Assembly (NCBI RefSeq): GCF_003019275.1
Contig: NZ_CP027848.1
Span: forward strand, 1,736,001-1,800,000
Length of the DNA stretch: 64,000 nucleotides
Direction of reading: 5' to 3'
Source: Staphylococcus muscae
GTDB lineage: Bacteria; Bacillota; Bacilli; Staphylococcales; Staphylococcaceae
Position numbers and translations under genes: made by a program. This document shows, piece by piece, positions 28,789 to 38,530 of this stretch. Below the pieces are notes generated by a model. That model ran no database searches, had not been told where the DNA came from, and saw nothing but the letters and a program-made list of their open reading frames with translations. Positions within the stretch are counted from its first letter, which is position 1. Each line of letters starts with the position of its first letter.

Positions 28789-29436
28789 ATGTTATCGGAA
28801 GAAAAGGAAGACTATCTCAAAGCAATATTGGCTCATGATGGTGTGAAAACATACGTATCAAACAAAACACTTTCACAGTTTTTGAACATTAAACCTCCAT
28901 CAGTGAGTGAGATGCTAGGACGATTGGAAAAAGGGGGATATGTTGAAATCATACCGTATAAAGGTGTGAAGTTATCGCCGCTTGGTCTGCGTTTTACATT
29001 AGATGTCATTAAGCGTCATCGTTTGATCGAATTATTTTTAATAGAAGTGTTAGGGTATACATGGGAAGAAGTACATGCAGAAGCAGAAGTCTTAGAACAC
29101 CGTGTGTCTCCATTATTTGTTGATCGATTAGATGCGTTATTAAACTATCCAGAAACATGTCCACATGGCGGTGTTATCCCTAGAGATGATTCATTTGAAG
29201 AGTATTACCGTACATCATTATTAGAATATGATGAAGGAGATACTGTAGTTATTCGACGTGTACGAGATAAGACAGACTTACTTGTCTATTTATCAAGTAA
29301 AGGGATGTCTATCGGGGATACTGTGACAATCAAGTGCAAAGATGAGACAAATCAATTGTTAGAAATGCAAACGAATGAAGAAGCAGTTATTTTGAGCTAT
29401 TCCAATGCAATGGTAATCTTTGGAGAAAGAGCATAA
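28789..29436 (+). CDS. mntR: MntR, manganese-dependent repressor (DtxR family)
   Basis: A 215-residue DtxR-family regulator. The N-terminal winged helix includes FLNIKPPSVSEMLGRLEKGGYVE, followed by the dimerisation and metal-site domain (EEVHAEAEVLEHRVSPLFVDRLD), and a C-terminal SH3-like FeoA domain (VRDKTDLLVYLSSKGMSIGDTV). With Mn2+ bound it represses mntABC through the operator at 28692-28705. It is divergent from mntABC and followed by a terminator. Confidence 0.95.
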   Translation: MLSEEKEDYLKAILAHDGVKTYVSNKTLSQFLNIKPPSVSEMLGRLEKGGYVEIIPYKGVKLSPLGLRFTLDVIKRHRLIELFLIEVLGYTWEEVHAEAEVLEHRVSPLFVDRLDALLNYPETCPHGGVIPRDDSFEEYYRTSLLEYDEGDTVVIRRVRDKTDLLVYLSSKGMSIGDTVTIKCKDETNQLLEMQTNEEAVILSYSNAMVIFGERA

Positions 29437-29439
29437 TAT

Positions 29440-29493
29440 AAAATGCGTACATAAGACACTGAGTATTGCTCAATGTCTTATGTACGCATTTTT
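29440..29493. terminator. Bidirectional terminator between mntR and the M50 peptidase
   Basis: AAAATGCGTACATAAGACA pairs with its complement around a loop of about 15 bases; A and T runs flank both ends. Confidence 0.85.
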
Positions 29494-29497
29494 ATGT

Positions 29498-30277
29498 TCA
29501 GCTTATGAGTGAAATTAATGAAAATGTATATGGCCTCGAAAAGAGTTGATCAAACAAAAAATAGAGCGTCGCACTGTTTAAAATAATCCAAAGCATCGAA
29601 AAGACGATAGTCGGGACATGTGTTATATTTCGCAATGCCGTTCCATCCCAGTTGGGTTGTGGACGTGTAAATGTCAGTTGTGCGATTGTAATGGTTGACT
29701 GTATGACTTCTCCGAGTAAAGTACCGAGTAACCAATGGTAAACAAAGAAATAAATTACGGAATAGTTATGTAGATTTTCGGACTGCAAGCCTAAATATAT
29801 GATTAGACATAACAGTGCAATGATAATCATCGGTGCCATTTTTCTCGATGTGATAAAAGTAAAATATAGAAAGATACCAACATACAATAAAATAAAAATA
29901 ACACCTTGTCCTTTACTTTGCATGATCAGGCCAATGCTGAGCATCAACGGTGGCATAATATAGCCGCCAATGGTTGTGAATATTTGACCGAGACGGTGTT
30001 CACTCTGAGTAATTGCATAGCCTTGTTGTCCCGTTTGTTGACGTTCTTTTCGTGTCATCACAACGACGAAGTCTACAACACGACCACCACTCAAACGATT
30101 AAAGAATACGTGACCGAATTCGTGTGTGAGTACAGGAATGTAATTGAGTGCGATGCTAAGCATGGACAGGATAGGATGTCTACGATAATAATAACTTACC
30201 AAATAGATACCAGTAATCATCCAGAGTAGTATGCTCGATATAGGGATAGGTGAAATGAGCCATGTCTGTTCACTCAT
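29498..30277 (-). CDS. M50-family membrane metallopeptidase
   Basis: A 259-residue polytopic protein with the zinc motif HEFGH at residues 52-56 inside a hydrophobic segment, and an NWDGTAL segment later that could supply the third ligand, as in M50B peptidases (SpoIVFB-like). About six to seven membrane helices. It probably cleaves a membrane-embedded substrate, unknown here. ATG 30277 has an AGGAAT RBS. It is alone on its strand and converges on mntR. Confidence 0.75.
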   Translation of the reverse strand: MSEQTWLISPIPISSILLWMITGIYLVSYYYRRHPILSMLSIALNYIPVLTHEFGHVFFNRLSGGRVVDFVVVMTRKERQQTGQQGYAITQSEHRLGQIFTTIGGYIMPPLMLSIGLIMQSKGQGVIFILLYVGIFLYFTFITSRKMAPMIIIALLCLIIYLGLQSENLHNYSVIYFFVYHWLLGTLLGEVIQSTITIAQLTFTRPQPNWDGTALRNITHVPTIVFSMLWIILNSATLYFLFDQLFSRPYTFSLISLIS

Positions 30278-30565
30278 ATGTCGTATTCCTTTCTAAATAA
30301 TTGATTCATTACATAAAGTATATCGCTAAGCAAGTTACTTTGGTACCGACTTAGGACTTATATTGAGAAAAATATTTAATGTTTATGCTAGGCTGTTGTC
30401 AGTAAGCTTGAGTCATGGTATGAATGCTTTGTTGTATAAATTATGTAAAAGTATAGCATAGAAAGACCTTACTTTCTTATTTAATCAGTGTGAAGGTGAA
30501 TTTTCTATCATTAGATGGTAAAGTGAAGTTAATATGAAAGAAAATAAGAGAGAGGAGGGCTGTTG

Positions 30566-31354
30566 ATGAATATGTCAACACCTTCAACTAAGCAACCAAC
30601 ATCTACATATCAACCTTATAAGCCGGGGGCACAAGTGAATATTTTAGGAGTTCCGTTTGATCCTGTGACAATGTCAGACATGAAACAAGTCATCTTAACA
30701 TACAGTCGCACACGAACAACGCATAATTTATTTATTGTGACAGCTAATCCTGAAATTGTACACTATGCAGCTGAAACACCGTCATACAACAGCTTGATTT
30801 GTAACGCCGATTACATCATTCCTGATGGGACAGGTGTTGTAAAAGCAGCCAAATTATTAGGCACACCTTTGCCAGAACGTGTACCTGGTATAGAAGTGAT
30901 GGAAAGGTGCTTGGAAATTGCGCAACAGGAAGGATTGCGTGTGTTCTTGCTGGGTGCGACAGATGAAGTGGTAAAGAGAGCAGTGCAAAATATTCAAAAT
31001 AAATATCCTAAAAGTGAAGTAAAGGGCCATCATGGATTTGCATCTTTAGATGATACTGCCGTAGTAGATGAAATACGTGCATTTCAGCCCGACTTTATTT
31101 TTGTAGGGATGGGTTACCCGAAACAAGAACAATGGATTCAACAGCATCGCAATCATTTTGAACATACGTTAATGATGGGGGTAGGTGGATCGATTGATGT
31201 TTTCAGTGGTACAGTGAAACGTGCACCACGTATATGGCGTAAACTCAACTTAGAATGGCTTTATCGCATTTTAAAAGATGTGAAACGAATCAAGCGTTCT
31301 CACAGAATTCCTAAGTTTGTTTGGGCAGTTTTAAAGCAAAAAATGAAGAAGTAA
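30566..31354 (+). CDS. tarA: TarA, N-acetylmannosaminyltransferase of wall teichoic acid
   Basis: A 262-residue WecG/TagA-family glycosyltransferase. TANPEIVHYA, NADYIIPDGTGVVKAAK (catalytic Asp) and FVGMGYPKQEQWIQQH are family signatures. It adds ManNAc to undecaprenyl-PP-GlcNAc, the first committed step of wall teichoic acid linkage-unit synthesis, at the inner face of the membrane. ATG 30566 follows GAGGAGG with 7 nt spacing. It converges on tarH. Confidence 0.95.
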   Translation: MNMSTPSTKQPTSTYQPYKPGAQVNILGVPFDPVTMSDMKQVILTYSRTRTTHNLFIVTANPEIVHYAAETPSYNSLICNADYIIPDGTGVVKAAKLLGTPLPERVPGIEVMERCLEIAQQEGLRVFLLGATDEVVKRAVQNIQNKYPKSEVKGHHGFASLDDTAVVDEIRAFQPDFIFVGMGYPKQEQWIQQHRNHFEHTLMMGVGGSIDVFSGTVKRAPRIWRKLNLEWLYRILKDVKRIKRSHRIPKFVWAVLKQKMKK

Positions 31355-31378
31355 GCATATTTATATCAATAATCAGAA

Positions 31379-31417
31379 AAACGCTGTGATAACGACAATG
31401 ATTATCACAGCGTTGAA
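31379..31417. terminator. Bidirectional terminator between tarA and tarH
   Basis: AACGCTGTGATAA pairs with TTATCACAGCGTT around a nine-base loop; A-rich on the left and T/A-rich on the right. Confidence 0.75.
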
Positions 31418-31419
31418 TA

Positions 31420-32567
<1,148 letters not shown>

Positions 32568-33371
32568 ATGAATTCTGTACTAGTAGTGTTAAAAGAACAT
32601 TTAAAAAGTTTCTATTTAATTCAAAGGTTAGCTCAATTTCAGTTAAAAATTACGAATGATAGTAACTATCTGGGATTAGCATGGGAAATGATCAACCCAG
32701 TTATTCAAATTTTAGTATACTGGTTTGTTTTCGGTTTTGGTATCCGAAGTAATCAACCTATTGATGAGATTCCATTTATTTATTGGTTACTTGTCGGCAT
32801 TAGTATGTGGTTCTTTATTAACCAAGGAGCGTTAGAAGGAACGAAGTCTATTACAATGAAATATAATCAAGTAGCTAAGATGAACTTTCCATTGTCGATA
32901 ATACCGACTTATATCCTTACAAGTAAGTTATATGGGCATTTAGCATTAGTGGTTTCTATTATTATTTTGTGTGCTATATTTGGTATCATGCCATCTATTT
33001 ATATTATTCAATTGTTAATTTATATTCCATTTGCATTTATGTTTACAATGTCTATTACATTATTGACATCGACATTAGCTGTACTTGTTCGTGATACGCA
33101 AATGGCGATGCAAGCAATTTTTAGAATACTTTTTTATGCATCACCTATTTTATGGGTGCCACAGCCGGGATCAATTCCTGAAAAATTGATGATGTTAAAT
33201 CCAATTTATTTTATTGCAGAGAGTTATCGTGCAGCAATACTTTTTAAAGAATGGTACTTTATAACGCACTGGGAACTGGCACTGTATAATGTATGTGTTA
33301 TATTGCTTTTCTTTATACTTGGGTCAATGTTGCATATACGTTATAGAGATCACTTTGCTGATTTTATGTAA
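32568..33371 (+). CDS. tarG: TarG, wall teichoic acid exporter permease
   Basis: A 267-residue ABC-2 membrane protein with about six helices, beginning LVVLKEHLKSFYLIQRLAQFQ and containing NSNYLGLAWEMINP-type sequence, both close to S. aureus TagG. It forms the channel of the teichoic acid flippase with TarH. The RBS before ATG 32568 is weak (GTGG region), unlike its neighbours. tarB follows after a hairpin. Confidence 0.93.
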   Translation: MNSVLVVLKEHLKSFYLIQRLAQFQLKITNDSNYLGLAWEMINPVIQILVYWFVFGFGIRSNQPIDEIPFIYWLLVGISMWFFINQGALEGTKSITMKYNQVAKMNFPLSIIPTYILTSKLYGHLALVVSIIILCAIFGIMPSIYIIQLLIYIPFAFMFTMSITLLTSTLAVLVRDTQMAMQAIFRILFYASPILWVPQPGSIPEKLMMLNPIYFIAESYRAAILFKEWYFITHWELALYNVCVILLFFILGSMLHIRYRDHFADFM

Positions 33372-33382
33372 CATGATAAAGA

Positions 33383-33416
33383 CGCCTTCAGTACAATAGT
33401 GTATTGAAGGCGATTT
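33383..33416 (+). terminator. Hairpin between tarG and tarB, possible partial terminator
   Basis: CGCCTTCA..TAC pairs with GTA.TGAAGGCG; only a short T run follows. It may attenuate rather than end transcription into tarB. Confidence 0.5.
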
Positions 33417-33451
33417 ACTTATAAGACGGATAATCTAATGGAGTGACATAT

Positions 33452-34549
33452 ATGAGTCAGATAATAATAAAAAAATTATATTTAATATTAGTAAATGTGA
33501 TTCAATGCTTGTGTAGTAGACAACGTGTACAAGACAACCATGTCGTCGTAATGATGACATTCAAAGAGGATTTGTTACCAGTTATTGAAAAACTGAGCAA
33601 AAAGGGATATCGAGTGACCGTATTTACGAAAGCGTCTCACTTTGAAGCATTGACACATCTTCAAAATGTTCAAATTGCATCCATTAATCGTCGCAATCTT
33701 TATCAACAAATTCGATCACTGCGTTCGGCAAAGGTTATTTTTATCGATACATACTATCATCTGTTCGGAGCGCTTAAAAAGCAATCAAAGCAGACAGTTA
33801 TACAAACTTGGCATGCTGCTGGTGCATTGAAAAAGTTTGGGTTAGAAGATCATGCAGTGAATAGAGACAACAAAAGAGAAGTGGCACAACACCAAGCTGT
33901 TTATGATGCGACCGATAAGTATATAGTCGGATGTCCTCAAATGACAGTATGTTTTAAACAATCTTTCGGTGCAGAGAATCATCAATTTCTCAACTATGGT
34001 ATTCCAAGATTAACGAATTATTTAGATGTTGATATTCTTGAAGAACAACACCAACTCAAAAAGAAATTAGAAATTCAAGGGAAAGTAGCAGTATATTTAC
34101 CGACATATCGTGAAGAAGGTCAACTGAATCGTGTCATTGATCAAAAAGCTTTCAACAAAGCATTGCCGAATTATACACTACTAAGTCAATACCATCCAGC
34201 TGTTGAATCGCCACAGACTGAACAAGCGATAACGTTAAGTACACGTGAGTTGTTAATGATTGCAGATATAGTGATTACGGATTATAGTTCACTTGCTATT
34301 GAAGCAAGTTTATTTGGAAAACCTGCTATTTTCTATGTCTATGATGAAATGGCATATGAACAGGTGAGGGGACTTAATCGTTATTACTATGATATTCCAG
34401 AGCGATACAAAGTCTATCATGAAGCGGAATTATATCAACGTATTAGAGAAGAAAATCTGAAACCATTGTTTGAAGATTGGCATATATTTAATACAAAAGA
34501 AAGCTTAGAAAAATTGATGACTTATGTGGATGACGTGATTCAAGCATAA
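33452..34549 (+). CDS. tarB: TarB, teichoic acid glycerol-phosphate primase
   Basis: A 365-residue CDP-glycerol:glycerophosphotransferase-family protein. IQTWHAAGALKKFG, VAVYLPTYREEG and the nucleotide-binding segment SQYHPAVE...VITDYSSLAIEASLFGKPAIF are all visible. It transfers the first glycerol phosphate to the ManNAc-GlcNAc linkage unit. ATG 33452 follows GGAGTG. In S. aureus tarX lies between tarB and tarD; here tarD follows 81 nt downstream with nothing between. Confidence 0.93.
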   Translation: MSQIIIKKLYLILVNVIQCLCSRQRVQDNHVVVMMTFKEDLLPVIEKLSKKGYRVTVFTKASHFEALTHLQNVQIASINRRNLYQQIRSLRSAKVIFIDTYYHLFGALKKQSKQTVIQTWHAAGALKKFGLEDHAVNRDNKREVAQHQAVYDATDKYIVGCPQMTVCFKQSFGAENHQFLNYGIPRLTNYLDVDILEEQHQLKKKLEIQGKVAVYLPTYREEGQLNRVIDQKAFNKALPNYTLLSQYHPAVESPQTEQAITLSTRELLMIADIVITDYSSLAIEASLFGKPAIFYVYDEMAYEQVRGLNRYYYDIPERYKVYHEAELYQRIREENLKPLFEDWHIFNTKESLEKLMTYVDDVIQA

Positions 34550-34558
34550 GGGTGAAGT

Positions 34559-34587
34559 TTGAGCAGTGAAAAGTGGTGTGCTATAAT
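34559..34587 (+). promoter_or_regulatory. tarD promoter
   Basis: TTGAGC (34559-34564), 17 nt, then an extended -10 with TGCTATAAT; TATAAT is 34582-34587. It sits in the 81-bp gap before tarD. Confidence 0.55.
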
Positions 34588-34630
34588 TTTTATCGATAAG
34601 AGAGACGAATAGATAGAAGGAGGCGCTGAA

Positions 34631-35029
34631 ATGAAACGTGTTATTACATATGGAACATACGATTTATTGCACTATGGACACATTGAATTATTACGTCGTG
34701 CACGCGAATTAGGGGACTATTTAATTGTAGCGCTGTCTAGTGATGAATTTAATCGAATTAAAAGTAAAAAGTCTTATTATGATTATGAGCAACGCAAGAT
34801 GATGTTAGAATCTATCCGTTATGTTGATCTAGTTATCCCTGAAAATGATTGGGAACAGAAGGTCAAAGACGTAGAAAAGTATGAAATCGATACATTTGTA
34901 ATGGGGCATGATTGGGAAGGTGAATTTGACTTCTTAAAAGACAAATGTGAAGTGATTTATTTAAAACGAACAGAAGGTATTTCTACTACGCAAATTAAAC
35001 GAGAGTTGTACGGTAAAGATGCCAAATAA
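34631..35029 (+). CDS. tarD: TarD, glycerol-3-phosphate cytidylyltransferase
   Basis: A 132-residue nucleotidyltransferase with the HxGH-type motif (LLHYGHIELL), RYVDLVIPENDWEQK, and the ISTTQIK signature near the C terminus. It makes CDP-glycerol from CTP and glycerol-3-phosphate in the cytosol, the building block used by TarB. RBS AAGGAGG precedes ATG 34631. It converges on pbp4. Confidence 0.95.
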   Translation: MKRVITYGTYDLLHYGHIELLRRARELGDYLIVALSSDEFNRIKSKKSYYDYEQRKMMLESIRYVDLVIPENDWEQKVKDVEKYEIDTFVMGHDWEGEFDFLKDKCEVIYLKRTEGISTTQIKRELYGKDAK

Positions 35030-35071
35030 AAAGAACGTTCTTGTCGAATCATCGATAAGAACGTTCTTTTT
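35028..35071. terminator. Bidirectional terminator between tarD and pbp4
   Basis: AAAAAGAACGTTCTT pairs with AAGAACGTTCTTTTT around a loop of 14 bases. Each arm is itself palindromic (AAGAACGTTCTT). Confidence 0.85.
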
Positions 35072-36346
35072 CTACTTACGAAAACGAAGCAGTACGTAGT
35101 AAATTGGAATGCTTAGCAATAGAACTAAAAAGAAAAGACCGAACAGAGTTAAGACAGGATGTGCAGACCAACTTGATTCTGCGATGGACTTAGAAGTATG
35201 AATCAAAGGGCGTTCTACTTTGACAGTTGGTGGACTGTAAGATGAAGTAATGAATGTTCGATCATAATCAATATGGACTTTGCCGTCTTTTACAACGAAT
35301 TTGTAATCGGTGTTCATATTTTTAGGAACTACGTCGTAAAGGTCTTTAGTCACGTAGTATTTTGTTCCGTTGATCTCATGTTCGCCTTTTGTGAGTATTT
35401 GACGATATTCATATTGATTAAATAAATAGTTAATCATGCTGGCATTGATCATGTCACGTTGTTCTTCTCCGCCAATTCGATAGTAATCACCGACGCCCAT
35501 AATGACACTGTGAATTCTAAATTGATCGCGCTTCGTTGTTACAGTACTGTTATAATCTGCCACATCACTTGACCCCGTTTTTAAACCATCTGTTCCTGGC
35601 ACACTCATATCCGCACCTTCTAAAAGATTGTTGAAAGTGTAATACGTTACACCGTGTTGTGTTGGTGCTACTTGTTTCGTGAATGTTAAAATTTTTGGTG
35701 TATCATTCACAGCACGTTGAGCCAAAATAGCATAGTCGTGAGGGGAACTGACTGTTGCCGACTTAGAACGATAACGTTCGGGTGCATAATCTTGTAGCAG
35801 TCTGTTTTCAGCACCTGTTGGATTGACATAATGTGTATCATTCATACCAAAATCTTTAGCTGTATGGTTCATTAAATCAACAAAATCAGAAGTGTTATCA
35901 GACACTAAGTTAGCTAAAATGAGTGAAGATGCATTGCTTGAAGCGGATACAGTAATTTGTAAAAGTTCTGCCACTGTATACGTTTCGCCAGGATAAAGTT
36001 TTGTATTGCTTAATTCTGGCAATGTAGACATTCGATAGTGGTCGTCTGTAATCTTAACAGTATCTGTTAATTTAAATTTACCCTCATCGATTGCTTTTAA
36101 TGTTAGATACATCGTCATCAACTTCGTCATGGATGCTGGATCCCATTGTTGTTGTCCTTCATAGTCATAGAGTACCTGTCCAGTATGACTGATACCAACA
36201 TATCCCACAGGTTGAAATCGGCCATCCACAGAATAACCAGCTTGTTGTGCAATCTCGACAGGTGTCAATGTGTTTGCCTTCGCAAAAGGTGTTATACTAA
36301 TTGTAGCGAAGAATACAACGATAATCGTGTATAATATCTTTTTCAT
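35072..36346 (-). CDS. pbp4: PBP4, low-molecular-weight penicillin-binding protein
   Basis: A 424-residue serine DD-peptidase. Signal peptide (KKILYTIIVVFFATI...AKA), then SxxK in ASMTKLMT, SxN in SASSNAS and the KTG triad in GLKTGSS, and a C-terminal membrane anchor ending LLRFRK. In S. aureus PBP4 gives high wall crosslinking and carboxypeptidase activity at the outer membrane face. ATG 36346 follows AGGGAG. It is divergent from abcA, as in S. aureus, where their promoters overlap. Confidence 0.93.
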   Translation of the reverse strand: MKKILYTIIVVFFATISITPFAKANTLTPVEIAQQAGYSVDGRFQPVGYVGISHTGQVLYDYEGQQQWDPASMTKLMTMYLTLKAIDEGKFKLTDTVKITDDHYRMSTLPELSNTKLYPGETYTVAELLQITVSASSNASSLILANLVSDNTSDFVDLMNHTAKDFGMNDTHYVNPTGAENRLLQDYAPERYRSKSATVSSPHDYAILAQRAVNDTPKILTFTKQVAPTQHGVTYYTFNNLLEGADMSVPGTDGLKTGSSDVADYNSTVTTKRDQFRIHSVIMGVGDYYRIGGEEQRDMINASMINYLFNQYEYRQILTKGEHEINGTKYYVTKDLYDVVPKNMNTDYKFVVKDGKVHIDYDRTFITSSYSPPTVKVERPLIHTSKSIAESSWSAHPVLTLFGLFFLVLLLSIPIYYVLLRFRK

Positions 36347-36508
36347 ATGAAACTCCCTTTTAGTGCGTTGAAAATGCAAAAATAACATATTTATATTAGC
36401 ATAATTATGTTAGTAATTGTATTGTACTTTTATTTTGAACTTAGATTATTTTAATAAAAGATGTAATGATGATAGAAGTATGAGCGTTATGAAATGAAAA
36501 TGAAGCGG

Positions 36509-36552
36509 TCAGACAACCTTCACACTGACGTGAGAGTGCGAGGTGTCTTGGG
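36509..36552 (+). promoter_or_regulatory. Stem-loop in the abcA leader
   Basis: AGACAACCTTCACACT pairs imperfectly with AGTGCGAGGTGTCT around an eight-base loop, about 31 nt before the abcA start, within the pbp4-abcA divergent region. It lacks a T run, so it is not an ordinary terminator. Confidence 0.35.
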
Positions 36553-36582
36553 AGAAATTATGATGTAACGAGGTATAAAAAT

Positions 36583-38313
36583 ATGAAATCAAATAATCCA
36601 TTAGTGTATTTATTGAAAAAAATCACATGGCCTGTTGGATTGATTATAACAGCAGTGGTGATTTCTTCATTAGGAAGTTTAAGTGGTCTCCTTGTTCCTT
36701 TATTCACAGGACAAATGGTTGATAAGTTTACACTGTCATCCATTAATCCGTGGTTTATAGGGGCATTGATTGTGGTCTTTTTATTAAATGCTCTTTTAAG
36801 TGGAATTGGATATTATTTACTCAATAAAATTGGAGAGAAGATGATCTATGCCATTCGCTCGGTTTTATGGCAACACATTATCCACTTGAAAATGCCTTTT
36901 TTTGATCAAAATGAGAGTGGCCAGTTGATGAGTCGATTAACAGATGATACGAAAGTTATCAACGACTTCATCTCACAAAAACTCCCTAATCTGCTCCCAT
37001 CTGTTATTACTTTAATAGGTTCATTTGTTATGTTATTCATTCTCGATTGGCAAATGACATTAATGACCTTTATTACAATTCCATTATTTGTCATTGTGAT
37101 GATACCACTTGGGAGAATCATGCAAAAAATATCAAAAAATACGCAAAGTGAAATTGCTGAATTCAGTGGTTTGCTTGGACGTGTATTGACTGAGATGCGC
37201 TTAGTAAAGGTGTCTAATACTGAAAAGTTAGAGTTAGAAAAAGCACATGAAAACTTATCAGAGATTTATCGTCTCGGTTTAAAACAAGCAAAAATTGCTG
37301 CGGTGATTCAACCGATATCGGGAATTATTATGCTCGCAACGATTGGTATTATTTTAGGTTTTGGTGGTTTGCGAATTGCGTCTGGCGCTATTTCTGCTGG
37401 TACACTTGTTGCAATGATCTTTTACGTTTTGAATTTATCTATGCCATTGATTAATTTATCGACATTGATTACAGATTATAAAAAGGCAGTAGGGGCAAGC
37501 AGCCGCATTGACGAAATACTGCATGAACCTTTGGAACGAATTACAGTACCTGATGTGAACAATAGTATTGTTACAGGTGACTTAGTGTTTGATCGTGTTG
37601 ACTTTGGTTATGATGCGCAACCTGTACTACAAGACGTATCTTTGCGTATTAAACCTGGTGCAGTGACAGCGTTTGTTGGGCCATCTGGTTCAGGAAAAAG
37701 CACGATATTTAGTCTGATTGAAAGAATGTATGATGTTTCACATGGAGACATTACATATGGTGGCACATCTATTTACAATCTCTCATTAACTGATTGGCGT
37801 CGTAAAATAGGCTATGTCATGCAAAGTAATGCAATGATGAATGGATCGATTCGAGACAATATATTATATGGTATTGATTGTGAAGTCTCAGATGAAGAAC
37901 TTATGCATTATGCACGTTTAGCGCATTGCCATGACTTTATTATGGCGTTTGATCAAGGGTATGATACGTTAGTTGGCGAACGTGGTTTGAAGTTGTCGGG
38001 TGGACAAAGGCAGCGAATAGATATTGCACGTAGTTTTGTGAAAAATCCAGACATATTGCTGTTGGATGAAGCAACTGCAAACCTTGACAGTGAGAGTGAA
38101 CGTAAAATTCAAGAAGCTTTGGAAACACTCATGATGAATCGAACGACGATTGTGATTGCGCATCGTCTATCTACCATTAAAAAAGCAGAACAAATTATTT
38201 TCTTAGATCAAGGACGTGTCACAGGTGTGGGTCGTCATGAAACATTGATGAAAACACATGAAAAATATCAGCAGTTTGTAGAAACACAAAGTTTAACACA
38301 ACAAAATCAATAA
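36583..38313 (+). CDS. abcA: AbcA, ABC exporter of the MsbA/LmrA type
   Basis: A 576-residue half-transporter: six membrane helices (residues ~15-300), then an ATPase domain with Walker A GPSGSGKST, signature LSGGQRQRIDIARS, Walker B DILLLDEATA and switch His in IAHRLST. Homodimeric, it exports lipophilic or peptide substrates; S. aureus AbcA affects beta-lactam response and exports phenol-soluble modulins. ATG 36583 follows CGAGGT. It is divergent from pbp4. Confidence 0.9.
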   Translation: MKSNNPLVYLLKKITWPVGLIITAVVISSLGSLSGLLVPLFTGQMVDKFTLSSINPWFIGALIVVFLLNALLSGIGYYLLNKIGEKMIYAIRSVLWQHIIHLKMPFFDQNESGQLMSRLTDDTKVINDFISQKLPNLLPSVITLIGSFVMLFILDWQMTLMTFITIPLFVIVMIPLGRIMQKISKNTQSEIAEFSGLLGRVLTEMRLVKVSNTEKLELEKAHENLSEIYRLGLKQAKIAAVIQPISGIIMLATIGIILGFGGLRIASGAISAGTLVAMIFYVLNLSMPLINLSTLITDYKKAVGASSRIDEILHEPLERITVPDVNNSIVTGDLVFDRVDFGYDAQPVLQDVSLRIKPGAVTAFVGPSGSGKSTIFSLIERMYDVSHGDITYGGTSIYNLSLTDWRRKIGYVMQSNAMMNGSIRDNILYGIDCEVSDEELMHYARLAHCHDFIMAFDQGYDTLVGERGLKLSGGQRQRIDIARSFVKNPDILLLDEATANLDSESERKIQEALETLMMNRTTIVIAHRLSTIKKAEQIIFLDQGRVTGVGRHETLMKTHEKYQQFVETQSLTQQNQ

Positions 38314-38320
38314 ATAGTAA

Positions 38321-38352
38321 AACCCCCTTATGCGAGATTGCACGAGGGGGTT
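38321..38352 (-). terminator. Terminator of the feo operon (also near the abcA end)
   Basis: AACCCCCT pairs with AGGGGGTT. On the minus strand it is followed by TTTTACT, so it best serves feo; on the plus strand the T run is poor. Confidence 0.65.
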
Positions 38353-38357
38353 CATAG

Positions 38358-38516
38358 TTATTGCAGGTGTTTTGGAAGGCTCTCTGTTGGACATTGTTGA
38401 TTGCTTTCACATGCGCTACATTTTCCCTGTTTTGAACGTTTGAAATAACGAACGAGTACAAAGATGGAATAGCCAACGATAAGTGCTAGAAGTATTAAGT
38501 TAATCAAAAGTGTCAT
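38358..38516 (-). CDS. FeoB-associated Cys-rich membrane protein
   Basis: A 52-residue protein: one membrane helix (INLILLALIVGYSIFVLVRY) and a Cys-containing tail (CSACESNQQC). Small proteins of this type are encoded after feoB in many Firmicutes and are thought to assist Fe2+ transport, playing a role like FeoC. GGAGGT precedes ATG 38516 by 8 nt; the gene is 14 nt after feoB. Confidence 0.7.
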   Translation of the reverse strand: MTLLINLILLALIVGYSIFVLVRYFKRSKQGKCSACESNQQCPTESLPKHLQ

Positions 38517-38530
38517 TACATGATACCTCC

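Noticed and set aside
30278..30565. Hidden gene upstream of tarA
   Set aside because: No frame with an RBS; the stretch is AT-rich and probably holds only promoters.
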